A stretch of DNA of 64,000 nucleotides from Prado023 sp963753075 (GCA_963753075.1 CAVWAR010000002.1:620001-684000), one strand, 5' to 3'; counted from the stretch's first letter, positions 16,837 to 25,612 are shown. Numbers and translations: made by a program. The notes: generated by a model not told the origin, from the letters alone.

Positions 16837-17744
16837 GCGATGCGCGCGCGCTGCGCCTGGCAGGTCAGGAGCCCGGCGTGGAGGTGGCGGTGGCCGATGA
16901 GTCGACCCGCTGGGCCGATCACGTCGATCGGGCCCTCGAGTTCCTGAGGCGCCGGGCCCTCGGGGAGTATGAGATCGACGATTTCGGCTTCGACCGCGAG
17001 CTCACTGACAGCGTGCTGCTGGCCGCCCTGCGTCCGCTGTATCGGCTCTGGTTCCGGGTGGAGGTGCACGGGATCGAGAACATCCCGGCCGACGGCGGCG
17101 CACTGGTCGTCGGCAACCACGCCGGCACCATCGGCCTCGACGCCGCCATGGTCCAGTTGGCCATCCATGACGCACACCCCAACAAACGGCACCTGCGCCC
17201 GCTTGGCGCCGACGTGGTCTTCGACATGCCGTTCGTCGGGATGCTCGCACGCAAGGCCGGCGCCACGCTGGCCTGCAACCCGGATGCGGAGCGTCTGCTG
17301 CGCTCTGGGGAGCTGGTCGGGGTCTGGCCGGAGGGCTACAAGGGCACCGGCAAGCCGTTCTCGGAGCGCTACCGCCTGCAGCGCTTCGGTCGGGGCGGCT
17401 TTGTGGCTGCAGCCCTGAAGGTCGGTGTGCCGATCGTGCCGTGCTCGGTAGTCGGGTCCGAGGAGATCTACCCGATGCTGGGCAACGTCAAGGTGCTCGC
17501 TCGCATGCTCGGCCTCCCCTACTTCCCGGTGACGCCGACGTTCCCGTGGCTCGGGCCCTTGGGGATGGTCCCGCTGCCTTCCAAGTGGGTCATCGAGTTC
17601 GGCGAACCGATCGACGCGGAGGGCTTCGGGGAGTCCGCCCCCGACGATCCGATGCTGGTCTTCGAGATCACCGACCGGGTGCGCGAGACGATCCAGCACA
17701 ACCTGTACCGGATGCTCGTGCGCCGGCGCGGCATCTTCCGCTGA
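16833..17744 (+). CDS. PlsC-type 1-acyl-glycerophosphate acyltransferase-like protein
   Basis: 303 residues. A glycerophospholipid acyltransferase core is visible: block I with the HX4D-type motif (GNHAGTIGLDAA), GADVVFDMPFVG, VWPEGYKG (block III) and VPIVPCSVVGSEE (block IV). Such enzymes transfer acyl groups to lysophosphatidate or related lipids at the membrane. About 80 residues precede the core, including AEFLRR-like helical sequence. ATG 16833 overlaps the epimerase stop (ATGA), so translation is coupled. It is the counterpart of Rv0502. The acyl acceptor is unknown. Confidence 0.88.
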   Translation: MSDARALRLAGQEPGVEVAVADESTRWADHVDRALEFLRRRALGEYEIDDFGFDRELTDSVLLAALRPLYRLWFRVEVHGIENIPADGGALVVGNHAGTIGLDAAMVQLAIHDAHPNKRHLRPLGADVVFDMPFVGMLARKAGATLACNPDAERLLRSGELVGVWPEGYKGTGKPFSERYRLQRFGRGGFVAAALKVGVPIVPCSVVGSEEIYPMLGNVKVLARMLGLPYFPVTPTFPWLGPLGMVPLPSKWVIEFGEPIDAEGFGESAPDDPMLVFEITDRVRETIQHNLYRMLVRRRGIFR

Positions 17745-17814
17745 GCCGGCTGCGCGCCCAGCGGCCGGGCCCAGTGGGGCGCCGAGCGTTGTGCCGATGT
17801 GATGCCGCGTCGGC

Positions 17815-18795
17815 TCAGGCCCTGCCGCGGATCACCGAGATGGCCTTGGCCACACCGACCGCCGCGCCGGCCGCGAGTCCTGCGGCAGCAGCGGCCGGGA
17901 CGCCCTTGCGGACCGACTCCTTGCCGCGGATCCGGTAGTCGCGGATCGGCCATCCCTGCGACTTCGCGTGCGAGCGCAGCGCGCCGTCCGGGTTGATCGC
18001 CACCGGGTACCCCACCGCGGACAGCATGGGGACGTCGTTGGCCGAGTCCGAGTAGGCAGCGCACCTGCTCATGTCGAGGTCGTGCTCGGCCGCGATCTGC
18101 TCGATAGCCGCAGCCTTCGCCTCGCCGTGCAGCGGCACCCCGCTGAGCTTGCCGGTGTACCGATTGTCCTCGATCTCGGCGATGGTCCCCAGTCCACCGG
18201 TCAGGTCCAGGCGTCGGGCGATGACCTCGGCGACCTCCACGGGGGTGGCGCTGATCAGCCACACGTCGTGGCCCAGCGCCTTGTGTGCCTCAGCGAGCTC
18301 GACCGTGCCGGCCCACAGCCGTCCGACCATTCGCTCGTCATAGGCCTGCTCGGCCATCTCCCGGATCTCGCCCGGCTCGCGGCCCTTGACGAACTGGAGT
18401 CCGTTCTCGGTGGCCTCAGCCATATCGTCCATGTTCTCCCGGCCCGACATGACGAACTTCAGCTGCTTCCAGGTGAAGTCCATGACCTCGCCGGTGGTGA
18501 AGTAGTCGCGATCGGCCATGCCCCGGGCGAGGGCGACGATGCTCGAGCCACGCATGATCGTGTTGTCGATGTCGAAGAACGCCGCAGCTCCCGGGCCGGC
18601 ATTGTCCGGTTCCAGGGCGCCGAGCCCCTCGGTGATCCAGGAGTCGCCGGACGCCTCGGATTCGTCGGCCACCTCGGCCGCGTCGGGCTCATCCACGGCC
18701 TGTGGGGCATCCGTGGGGTCGGTCAGGACCACCTCGTCGGCGGGAGGATCGTCAGGGATCGCCAGGCCCTCGGGGGCGTTCTGCGAATCGGCCAC
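17815..18795 (-). CDS. HAD-IB family phosphatase (SerB1-like)
   Basis: 326 residues. After an acidic, low-complexity N-terminus of about 65 residues comes a HAD-IB domain: motif I AFFDIDNTIMRGSS, motif II LISATPVEV, the conserved Lys near GEAKAAAIE, and motif III AYSDSANDVPML. A C-terminal Ala/Gly/Val-rich hydrophobic segment (AAAAAGLAAGAAVGVA) may touch the membrane. The family includes phosphoserine phosphatase, but this subgroup (like Rv0505c) is also linked to lysophosphatidate dephosphorylation, and the neighbouring acyltransferase and acyl-CoA ligase make a lipid substrate as likely as phosphoserine. GTG start; it diverges from the ligase gene across 40 bases. Confidence 0.88.
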   Translation of the reverse strand: MADSQNAPEGLAIPDDPPADEVVLTDPTDAPQAVDEPDAAEVADESEASGDSWITEGLGALEPDNAGPGAAAFFDIDNTIMRGSSIVALARGMADRDYFTTGEVMDFTWKQLKFVMSGRENMDDMAEATENGLQFVKGREPGEIREMAEQAYDERMVGRLWAGTVELAEAHKALGHDVWLISATPVEVAEVIARRLDLTGGLGTIAEIEDNRYTGKLSGVPLHGEAKAAAIEQIAAEHDLDMSRCAAYSDSANDVPMLSAVGYPVAINPDGALRSHAKSQGWPIRDYRIRGKESVRKGVPAAAAAGLAAGAAVGVAKAISVIRGRA

Positions 18796-18835
18796 GGGGC
18801 GAGCCTAGCCGGATTCGACATGCCACACTGGCCGT

Positions 18836-20335
18836 GTGACGAACCTTGCTGACCTGGTGCGGGATGCAGCGGCATCCCGTCCGGACCATCCAGCGCTCGT
18901 GACCAGGACCAGCGAGCTCACGTGGGCCGAGGTCGACCGTCGGGTTGACCGGGGGGCTCGGGCCCTGACCGAGGCGGGGCTGACCAGGGGTGCGCGCGTC
19001 GCGCTCATGATCGGCAACCGACCTGAGTTCGCGATCGCCTACTTCGCCGTCCTGCGTGCGGGTCTGGTGGCCGTCCCACTGAACACCGGCTACACCGCCA
19101 CCGAGGTCCTGCGGTTGTGCACCGATGCCGGCGCGGATGTCCTGCTGCACGATGCGAAGGCCGGAAAGGTCGGGATCTCGGTTGCCAAGCGCGCGCAGGA
19201 CACCCGGGTCATGGCCATCGACTCGGAGCAGGGCGCGGCTCTCATCGGGGCCGGCGCCGGCGGCCGGGGGGCCTTCTCGCCACCGCGGACCACGGGCCGT
19301 GACCTTGCCGTGCTCATGTACACGTCCGGCAGCGAGGGCCAGCCCAAGGGCGCGATGCTCAGTCACGGCGCGATGAAGGCCAACATCGACGCTCTGGCCA
19401 AGATCCGTCGGCCCGCGGCGTTGGAGCCTGACGACCGGCTGCTGCTGGTGCTGCCGATGTTCCACATCTACGGGCTGAATGCCGGCTTGGGGCTGGTGGC
19501 CAAGCGGGCTGCCACCTGTGTCCTGCTCGACCGTTTCGAGCCGCGGTCCTCGCTGGCGGCCGTGCGCGAGCTGGGCGTGACCAACATCGCCGGTGCTCCA
19601 CCGATGTTCGTCTCATGGAGTGCCGAGGGATCGCTGCGTGAGTCGATGGACGGGGTCCGGCTCCTGGTCAGCGGGGCCTCGGCGCTGCCCCCAGACGTCT
19701 TCGCGCAGTTCCGCACGATCACGGGCAAGACCATCTGGGAGGGCTACGGGCTCACCGAGTGCTGCCCGGTCGTCACCTCGACGCTCGTGACACGTCGGGC
19801 CAAGCCCGGTTCCGTGGGTCGGCCGCTCGCGGGGATCCAGGTCTCCCTGCGCGACGAGTCGGGCCAGGAGGTCTACGAGGGGGACCCTGGCGAGCTGTGG
19901 GTCAAGGCCAAGTCGCTGCTGTCCGGGTACTGGCCCGACGGCTCCGCTGGGGTCGATTCGGAGGGCTGGTTCCATACCGGCGACGTCGCCATCCTTGATG
20001 AGGACGGCGACTACCGGCTGGTGGATCGGCGTCGGGACCTCATCATCGTGTCCGGGTTCAACGTCTACCCCCGTGAGGTCGAGGCAGTCATCGCGGCGCA
20101 TCCGGCCGTGGCCGAGGTGGCGGTGATCGGCACGCCGCATCCCCTGACCGGCGAGTCCGTGCGGGCGGTGGTGGTCCTGAACAGGGGGGTGCCGGAGCCC
20201 GATGACCTGCGCGCGTACTGCGAGGCGCGGCTGGCCCGGTTCAAGTGCCCGTCCCTGATCGAGTTCGTCCCGAAGCTGCCCCGGGCGGCCACCGGGAAGG
20301 TCACGAAGGGCCGGCTCAAGGACGTCCGGGAGTGA
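18836..20335 (+). CDS. Acyl-CoA synthetase / long-chain fatty acid-CoA ligase
   Basis: 499-residue ANL-superfamily adenylating enzyme that activates a carboxylic acid as acyl-AMP and transfers it to CoA. Motifs: P-loop YTSGSEGQPKGAMLSH, the LPMFHIYG segment, A5 motif GYGLTECCPV, the hinge/A8 region WFHTGDVAILDEDGDYRLVDRRRD, and the catalytic lysine in ATGKVTKGRL near the C-terminus. GTG 18836 gives a compact N-terminus (VTNLADLVRDAA). The stop overlaps the start of the frameshifted glutaredoxin gene. Substrate chain length cannot be read from sequence, though the neighbourhood is lipid-related. Confidence 0.92.
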   Translation: MTNLADLVRDAAASRPDHPALVTRTSELTWAEVDRRVDRGARALTEAGLTRGARVALMIGNRPEFAIAYFAVLRAGLVAVPLNTGYTATEVLRLCTDAGADVLLHDAKAGKVGISVAKRAQDTRVMAIDSEQGAALIGAGAGGRGAFSPPRTTGRDLAVLMYTSGSEGQPKGAMLSHGAMKANIDALAKIRRPAALEPDDRLLLVLPMFHIYGLNAGLGLVAKRAATCVLLDRFEPRSSLAAVRELGVTNIAGAPPMFVSWSAEGSLRESMDGVRLLVSGASALPPDVFAQFRTITGKTIWEGYGLTECCPVVTSTLVTRRAKPGSVGRPLAGIQVSLRDESGQEVYEGDPGELWVKAKSLLSGYWPDGSAGVDSEGWFHTGDVAILDEDGDYRLVDRRRDLIIVSGFNVYPREVEAVIAAHPAVAEVAVIGTPHPLTGESVRAVVVLNRGVPEPDDLRAYCEARLARFKCPSLIEFVPKLPRAATGKVTKGRLKDVRE

Positions 20336-20575
20336 CTGCCCGCGTCCAGCTGATCGGCAAGCCGGGATGTCATCTGTGCGACCAGGCACGGGTCGTGCTT
20401 GCCACGGTGTGCGCCGAGGCCGGCGAGCCATGGGAGGAGCTCGAGCATCCTCGACGATCCCAGCCTCGCGGACCTGTACTGGGAGCAGATCCCGGTGACC
20501 CTGATCGACGGTCAGGTCGTCGGTGTCTGGCACGTTGACGAGGCCCGCCTGCGCGCCGCGCTCTCCGGTTCCTGA
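20332..20575 (+). pseudogene. Glutaredoxin-like protein (DUF836 type), one-base frameshift
   Basis: The first frame from GTG 20332 encodes VQLIGKPGCHLCDQARVVLATVC-type thioredoxin-fold sequence with a CHLC active-site motif. It then degenerates after WEEL into Arg/Pro-rich nonsense ending at 20538. The +1 frame, from about 20444, gives the natural continuation: SILDDPSLADLYWEQIPVTL, then the DGQVVGVW and DEARLRAAL segments, ending at TGA 20573-20575. So one extra base lies near 20440-20444 (in ctcgagcat). Restored length is about 80 residues, normal for the family. It overlaps the ligase stop (GTGA), as Rv0508-type genes do. Either a recent inactivation or a sequencing error. Confidence 0.85.
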
Positions 20576-20622
20576 TCAGGGGCTGGTCGGCGGGTGCCCG
20601 CCCAGCGGGCTAGCCTGAGACC

Positions 20623-21420
20623 ATGTCCGTGCGAGTGGCCCTCATCCAGGTGGCGATCACCGATGACGAGCCCGTGCCGGCGCGGATCGCCCGGGTGCTG
20701 TCGCTGACCGCCGAGGTGGCCGCGTCGCATGACGTCGTCGTTCTGCCCGAGCTCTGGCCGATCGGGGCCTTCGCCATCGACCTGATGCCTGTGCACGCCG
20801 AGCCGTTGGATGGGCCCCTGTGCCAGGAGCTCGCCAGGGTGGCTTCCCAGACGGGCGCCTGGGTGTTCGGGGGCTCATTCGCCGAGCAGGTGCAGTCCGA
20901 GCCCGGCGGTGCCGGCTACTACAACACCCAGGTGGTCTTCGCCCCGGACGGATCGCTGGCCGGGGCCTATCGGAAGGTCCACCTGTTCGGCTTCAACGGG
21001 GGCGAGACGACCGTCATGTCCAGCGGCGGTGAGATGGTTGTCCTGCCCGGTCCGCTGGGGCGCACCGGGTTGGCCACGTGCTACGACCTGCGCTTCCCCG
21101 AGCTCTTCCGGGCGCTGGTGGACCGCGGCGCCGAGGCCTTCGTCATCCCGGCGGGGTGGCCTGAGCGTCGGGTCACGCACTGGCAGGTCCTGGCTCGGGC
21201 CCGCGCGATCGAGAACCAGGCGTACGTGCTGGCCTGCAACCAGACGGGAACACACGGTGGCGTCCCGATCGCGGGTGGTTCGATGGTCATCGACCCGCAG
21301 GGGGAGGTGCTGGCCGAGGCCGGGCCCGGTGAGCAGGTACTCAGCGTCGAGATCGACCCGCATAGGGTCGCTGCCTGGCGTGGGGCGTTCCCGGCGCTTG
21401 ATGACCGTCGGATGGGCTGA
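20623..21420 (+). CDS. Nitrilase-superfamily carbon-nitrogen hydrolase
   Basis: 265-residue C-N hydrolase with the complete catalytic triad: Glu43 (LPELWP), Lys118 (YRKVHLFGF) and Cys153 (ATCYDLRFPE), plus the second structural Glu region. The FGFNGGE and WPERRVTHWQ segments place it nearer to the omega-amidase/Nit2-like or deaminated-glutathione amidase branch than to true nitrilases. Likely a cytoplasmic amidase that repairs or removes alpha-ketoglutaramate-like compounds; the exact substrate is not readable. It follows the frameshifted glutaredoxin by 47 bases and may share its transcript. Confidence 0.88.
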   Translation: MSVRVALIQVAITDDEPVPARIARVLSLTAEVAASHDVVVLPELWPIGAFAIDLMPVHAEPLDGPLCQELARVASQTGAWVFGGSFAEQVQSEPGGAGYYNTQVVFAPDGSLAGAYRKVHLFGFNGGETTVMSSGGEMVVLPGPLGRTGLATCYDLRFPELFRALVDRGAEAFVIPAGWPERRVTHWQVLARARAIENQAYVLACNQTGTHGGVPIAGGSMVIDPQGEVLAEAGPGEQVLSVEIDPHRVAAWRGAFPALDDRRMG

Positions 21421-21557
21421 GGCCGCCCTCTGCGGTTCGTCCTCTGCGCCTCGCCCATGCAGCTCCCGGTTCCCGGTGCGTGGCGGGTTCTCGATCGCCC
21501 TCGTTGCGGTGGCGCCGGCGGGCGCGGGCCCGATGCTTGTGGGGAATCCGCTGTCGG

Positions 21558-21962
21558 TCAGCCGGCCACGATTGGGGCGCCCGCGGCCTGCAGGTCCGCC
21601 ACACCACCACCCTCGAGGTTGACCACCGATGTGAATCCGGCCTCGGCCATCTGGTCGGCCGCCACTGCGGACCTGCGCCCGGAGCGGCAGTACACGGCAT
21701 AGGTCGTGTCCTTGGGCAGGTCGGCGATCTGGGCGCCGAAGTCCCCGGCCTCGACGTCGGCATTGAGGGCCCCGTCGACATGGCCGGCTGCGTACTCTGC
21801 GGCCGTACGCACATCGACAACGACGGTGCCAGGCTCGGCCGCGGCGGTCACGAACTCGTCGGCCGAGACGTTCTCGACCGCGCCGTTGGCCGAGGATGAG
21901 CACCCGGCCACGAGCGCGGTGGTGCCGAGCAGGACAACGATCAGTGCAAGGAGTCGACGCAT
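21558..21962 (-). CDS. Rhodanese-domain lipoprotein
   Basis: 134 residues: a lipoprotein signal with the lipobox VAGC (Cys21), a short Ser/Asn-rich spacer, then a single rhodanese domain (VVVDVRTAAEYAAGHVDGAL) with the active-site loop VYCRSGRRSA carrying the catalytic Cys. It would handle sulfane sulfur or persulfides outside the membrane. Start at ATG 21962; frame extension upstream would run through an operator-like inverted repeat. A TACCCT -10-like box ends 7 bases before the ATG, suggesting a leaderless message with the operator covering the promoter. Regulation by a CsoR/CstR-type repressor is inferred from that repeat. Confidence 0.88.
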   Translation of the reverse strand: MRRLLALIVVLLGTTALVAGCSSSANGAVENVSADEFVTAAAEPGTVVVDVRTAAEYAAGHVDGALNADVEAGDFGAQIADLPKDTTYAVYCRSGRRSAVAADQMAEAGFTSVVNLEGGGVADLQAAGAPIVAG

Positions 21963-21976
21963 ACCCCATAGGGTAT
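21961..21976 (-). promoter_or_regulatory. CsoR/CstR-type operator at the rhodanese start
   Basis: ATACCC and GGGTAT form a perfect inverted repeat around CATA (16 bases). It covers the TACCCT -10-like box and reaches into the start codon of the rhodanese lipoprotein gene. CsoR-family repressors (copper-sensing CsoR, persulfide-sensing CstR) bind G/C-tract repeats of the form ATACCC-n-GGGTAT. A rhodanese is a typical CstR target, so a sulfide/persulfide switch is the better guess. No CsoR-family gene lies in this window. Confidence 0.55.
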
Positions 21977-22018
21977 ACGACTTCACGTCACCGATCCACC
22001 TCGCCCCTGGGGGACACA

Positions 22019-22063
22019 ATCGGGCCCCACCTCGTGGTGTTCGCCACGTCGGTGGGGCCCGAT
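22019..22063 (-). terminator. Terminator hairpin after the acyl-CoA dehydrogenase gene
   Basis: Perfect 13-base arms (atcgggccccacc and ggtggggcccgat) enclose a 19-base loop, 50 bases downstream of the minus-strand acyl-CoA dehydrogenase stop and upstream of the rhodanese promoter. Confidence 0.7.
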
Positions 22064-22112
22064 CAGTCTCGTCCCCCCGCAGGGTTCCGATCCCGGGGAT
22101 CGCCCGGGAGTT

Positions 22113-23960
22113 CTAGAAGTCGGCCTCCGGAACGTCCATGAGCTCGGCGGTCGTGGCCTCGGCGATGGCGCGCTCAGATGCGAGCAGCGGCAGCCGGTTC
22201 GCCGCGAACCACTTCGCGGCTGCGACCTTGCCCTCGTAGAACGGCACGTCCTTGGCGGATGCGCCTGCTTCCAGTGCCTTCCCAGCGACCTCGGCCTGCT
22301 TGAGCAGCAGGTACCCGATCACCAGGTCGCCCATCATCATGAGCAGCCGGGTGGTGTTCAGGCCAACCTTGTAGATCTCGTTCGGGTTGGTCTGCGAGGC
22401 CATCGCCCATCCGCCGAGGACGCCGATCACGGCCTGGGTGTCCTCAAGGGCCTTCCCGAGCAGCTCGCGCTCGTGGGTCAGCGAGTCGCCCTCGTCGCCC
22501 TTGACGAACTCGGCCACCTCGGCACCGAGGTACATCACGGCCTTGAACTGGTCGCGAACCATCTTCCGGAAGAAGAAGTCCAGGCCCTGGATCGCCGTGG
22601 TGCCCTCGTAGAGGGTGTCGATCTTGGCGTCGCGGATGTACTGCTCGATCGGGTAGTCCTGCAGGAATCCGGAGCCGCCCAAGGTCTGCAGCGACGTGGC
22701 CAGCAGCTCGTAGGAGCGCTCCGAGCCGACCCCCTTGACGATCGGCAGCAGCAGGTCGTTGACGCGCACGGCCATGTCGGTGTCCACCTCGGGCGTCTCG
22801 CCACTGGCAGCGATGTGGATCTGGTCCTGGTAGTAGGCGGTGAGGTGCACCAGGGCGCGCATGCCCTCCGCGTAGGACTTCTGCAGCATCAGACTGCGCC
22901 GGACGTCCGGGTGCGCGGTGATCGTGACCCGTGGTGCCCGCTTGTCCATCATCTGGGTCAGGTCAGCGCCCTGCACCCGCTGCTTGGCGTAGTCCAACGC
23001 ATTGAGGTACCCGGTGGACAGGGTGGCGATGGCCTTCGTGCCGACCATCATCCGGGCGTACTCGATGACCTTGAACATCTGCGCGATGCCGTCGTGCACG
23101 TCGCCGACCAGCCAGCCCTGAGCCGGCACGCCGTTCTGACCGAAGGTGATCTCGCAGGTCGTGGAGACCTTGAGCCCCATCTTCTTCTCGACGTTGGTGA
23201 TGAACGCACCGTTGCGCTCGCCGGGGTTGCCCTCGGCATCGAAGTGGTACTTGGGGACGAAGAACAGGCTCAGGCCCTTGGTGCCCACGCCGCCGAGGCC
23301 CTCGACGCCCGAAGGACGGGCCAGGACCAGGTGCACGATGTTCTCGGCCATGTCGTGCTCACCGGAGGTGATGAAGCGCTTGACGCCCTCGATGTGCCAC
23401 GTGCCGTCGTCCTGCAGGAACGCCTTGGTGGTGCCGGCGCCCACGTCCGAGCCGGCGTCGGGCTCCGTGAGCACCATGGTGGCGCCCCACTCGCGCTCCA
23501 CCATGTGCTCGGCCCAGCCCTTCTGCTCCTCGTTGCCCAATTCGTCGAGGATCGAGGCGAAGCCGGGGCCGGACATGTACATGTAGAGGGCGGGGTTCGC
23601 GCCGAGGATGAGCTCGGCGACTGACCAGCGGACCGAGGGCGGGGCGCCGGAGCCACCCATGTGCTCGGGCAGGTCCAGGCGCCAGAACCCGGACTCCATG
23701 AGTGCCGCGTAGGACTTCTTGAAGCTCTCGGGCATCTCGACGCTCTTCGTCGACGGGTCGTACTTCGGGGGGTTCCGGTCGGCGTCCACGAAGGACTCGG
23801 CCAGCGGGCCCTCGCACAGGGTGCGGACCTCGCGCAGGACCTCTTTGACGGTGCCCGGGTCGAGCTCGCCGTAGGGCGCGGAGCCCAGCCTGTCGGCGGC
23901 ACCGAACATCTCGAACAGGTTGAACTCGATGTCGCGCAGATTGGCCTTGTAGTGGGACAT
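22113..23960 (-). CDS. Acyl-CoA dehydrogenase (long FadE type)
   Basis: 615-residue flavoprotein oxidising an acyl-CoA to the enoyl-CoA in beta-oxidation. It is the long subfamily with N- and C-terminal extensions around the usual N-domain, beta-barrel (MVLTEPDAGSDVGAG, then KRFITSGEHD) and helical C-domain. The catalytic Glu is in the DTLYEGTTAIQGLDF segment. The C-terminal extension (LGKALEDTQAVIGVLGGWA onward) matches the FadE5-like group. Electrons would pass through ETF to EtfD, encoded at 54.3-56.5 kb; both promoters carry the same operator-like motif. The ATG at 23960 is preceded by AAGGAGATG-like sequence. Confidence 0.93.
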   Translation of the reverse strand: MSHYKANLRDIEFNLFEMFGAADRLGSAPYGELDPGTVKEVLREVRTLCEGPLAESFVDADRNPPKYDPSTKSVEMPESFKKSYAALMESGFWRLDLPEHMGGSGAPPSVRWSVAELILGANPALYMYMSGPGFASILDELGNEEQKGWAEHMVEREWGATMVLTEPDAGSDVGAGTTKAFLQDDGTWHIEGVKRFITSGEHDMAENIVHLVLARPSGVEGLGGVGTKGLSLFFVPKYHFDAEGNPGERNGAFITNVEKKMGLKVSTTCEITFGQNGVPAQGWLVGDVHDGIAQMFKVIEYARMMVGTKAIATLSTGYLNALDYAKQRVQGADLTQMMDKRAPRVTITAHPDVRRSLMLQKSYAEGMRALVHLTAYYQDQIHIAASGETPEVDTDMAVRVNDLLLPIVKGVGSERSYELLATSLQTLGGSGFLQDYPIEQYIRDAKIDTLYEGTTAIQGLDFFFRKMVRDQFKAVMYLGAEVAEFVKGDEGDSLTHERELLGKALEDTQAVIGVLGGWAMASQTNPNEIYKVGLNTTRLLMMMGDLVIGYLLLKQAEVAGKALEAGASAKDVPFYEGKVAAAKWFAANRLPLLASERAIAEATTAELMDVPEADF

Positions 23961-24013
23961 CCCATCTCCTTCGACTTCGCATCAGCGGATTCGGGTATGC
24001 CACGACGCAGGCG

Positions 24014-24052
24014 GTTACCCGTCAGTAACACCATCATGCTACTGGCCGGTAA
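24014..24052. promoter_or_regulatory. Two operator-like repeats upstream of the acyl-CoA dehydrogenase
   Basis: Site 1 (24014-24029) is GTTACCCGTCAGTAAC, an inverted repeat. Site 2 (24039-24052) read on the minus strand is TTACCGGCCAGTAG. They share TACCnGnCAGTA and start about 54 bases upstream of the gene. A third copy stands before etfD (56605-56618). The form fits a TetR-family operator for fatty-acid genes. The regulator is not identified. Confidence 0.55.
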
Positions 24053-24183
24053 CAAGCGCAAGTCACCGGGGCCGATTTCGCCGCGAATGCCCACACCACC
24101 GACGATCGTGCTCGTGAGGCCGGTGGCAGCCAGCCTTGGTGGGGTTCAGCCCAGCATCGGCGGGCGCGGCCGTTCAGGTCCGA

Positions 24184-25542
24184 TCACACAGCAGCGCGGT
24201 TGACCGCGAGCGTGTCGTACTTCTTCTCGGCCTGGAGCCTGGCCAGGACCCCGACGATCGTGCCGATGATCGCCGGGACCGTCGTGGCCCCACCCGCCGA
24301 GGCAGTCAGCAGGACCGCCAGGAGGGTGGCCAGGAAGGGCAACCGGACCGAGGCGGCCACCGCAGCGGCGATGGCTGTTGCACTGAGGGCGGAGATGGAC
24401 GTGCCGCTGACCAGCAGCGAGGCCATCGTGGCCAGGATCGTGCCGATCGCCACGGCTGGGAAGATCGGGCCACCGCGGAAGCCCGAACCCAGGGACAGGG
24501 TGAAGGCGACGAACTTGCCGACCAGGACTACCGCCAGAAGGCCAACACTTGTGAAGGCGAAGTACTCCGGAATGGCTTCGTCACCGGAGAACAGAACCAG
24601 ATCCAGCGATCCACCGGTGATCCCCGCCACCACGATCGCCGCGAGGGCGATCACGATTGCGGCCAGCACGATGCTGACCAGGGGCTGGCGTCGGGCCTGG
24701 ATGTCGACCCGTTCGGCGCCCAGGCGGGCGGCCATGGAGACCGCGGCCACCGCGATGGCCAGGGGCAGGGCGACCACCAGGTCGACCGGGACCACCTCCG
24801 GGTAGTCCGGGAGTCCGGGAATGCTCAACTCCGTCTCACCGAGCCCCGACCAGCTGCCGATGCCCACCTGGAGTGTGTAGCCGGCCGCCAGGGAGGCCAG
24901 CGACGTCAGGAGGACGGCCGGGTTGGCCATCCGGGGCCCGGTGATGATTGCGACCTCGAGCAGCAGCATCGCCGTGATCAGCGGGTTCCCGAAGATCGCC
25001 CCGATGCCCGCCATGGCTCCGGCGAGCATCATCACGGTGCGCACCGGACTGTTCGCGTTCCGGACGGCCAGGGCACCAAAGGCGCTGCCGATCGCCATCA
25101 AGGGTGCCTCTGGGCCGAGCACGGCGCCGAAGGACAGGGTGCCCAGCGCGGCGATGATCACTGAGATGCCCTCGCGGGGCCCGATGTTCACGGCAAGCCC
25201 CTCGAGCGGCGAGTGCCCACCGTGCCCGGGCATTCTCGAGGCGCCGAAGACAATGAGCGCACCGCTCACGAGGATGGCCACCGCCAGCCACCCGGGGGCT
25301 GACGCGTAGCCGAGGGCCTCGGGCAGGTCGGTCCACAGCAGCTCGGTCAGGCCGTGCTCGATCTTGATGAACAGTGACGCGCCCAGCCCGGCCGCAACGC
25401 CGACGACGACACCGAAGACAGACAGGCCTGCAAGTTGACGCACCCCGGGCGTTGGCGCGCCGGGCTGGTCACCTGGCGCGGAGCCCGGCGTGCCCTGCTC
25501 CTCGGCGGCGGGAACCCCGCGCATGTGTCCCTGGCGGCCCAT
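24184..25542 (-). CDS. ClC-family chloride channel/transporter
   Basis: 452-residue polytopic membrane protein with ClC motifs: LEGLAVNIGPREG (GREG region), GAVLGPEAPLMAIGSAFGA (gating-glutamate region, PEAP), and GSGFRGGPIFPAVAIG (C-terminal filter). A helical N-terminal spacer precedes the first span (GLSVFGVVVGVAAGLGASLF). No C-terminal CBS domains are present. The gating Glu suggests Cl-/H+ exchange, but ion specificity (chloride or fluoride) is not certain. It is divergent from the VanZ-like gene, across about 70 bases. Confidence 0.9.
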   Translation of the reverse strand: MGRQGHMRGVPAAEEQGTPGSAPGDQPGAPTPGVRQLAGLSVFGVVVGVAAGLGASLFIKIEHGLTELLWTDLPEALGYASAPGWLAVAILVSGALIVFGASRMPGHGGHSPLEGLAVNIGPREGISVIIAALGTLSFGAVLGPEAPLMAIGSAFGALAVRNANSPVRTVMMLAGAMAGIGAIFGNPLITAMLLLEVAIITGPRMANPAVLLTSLASLAAGYTLQVGIGSWSGLGETELSIPGLPDYPEVVPVDLVVALPLAIAVAAVSMAARLGAERVDIQARRQPLVSIVLAAIVIALAAIVVAGITGGSLDLVLFSGDEAIPEYFAFTSVGLLAVVLVGKFVAFTLSLGSGFRGGPIFPAVAIGTILATMASLLVSGTSISALSATAIAAAVAASVRLPFLATLLAVLLTASAGGATTVPAIIGTIVGVLARLQAEKKYDTLAVNRAAV

Positions 25543-25612
25543 TCACCCTCCCGAACGCTCCGTCTCCCCGGTGCGGCCGCGTCGACAGTACCCCGTGGCC
25601 TAGGGTGAAGCG

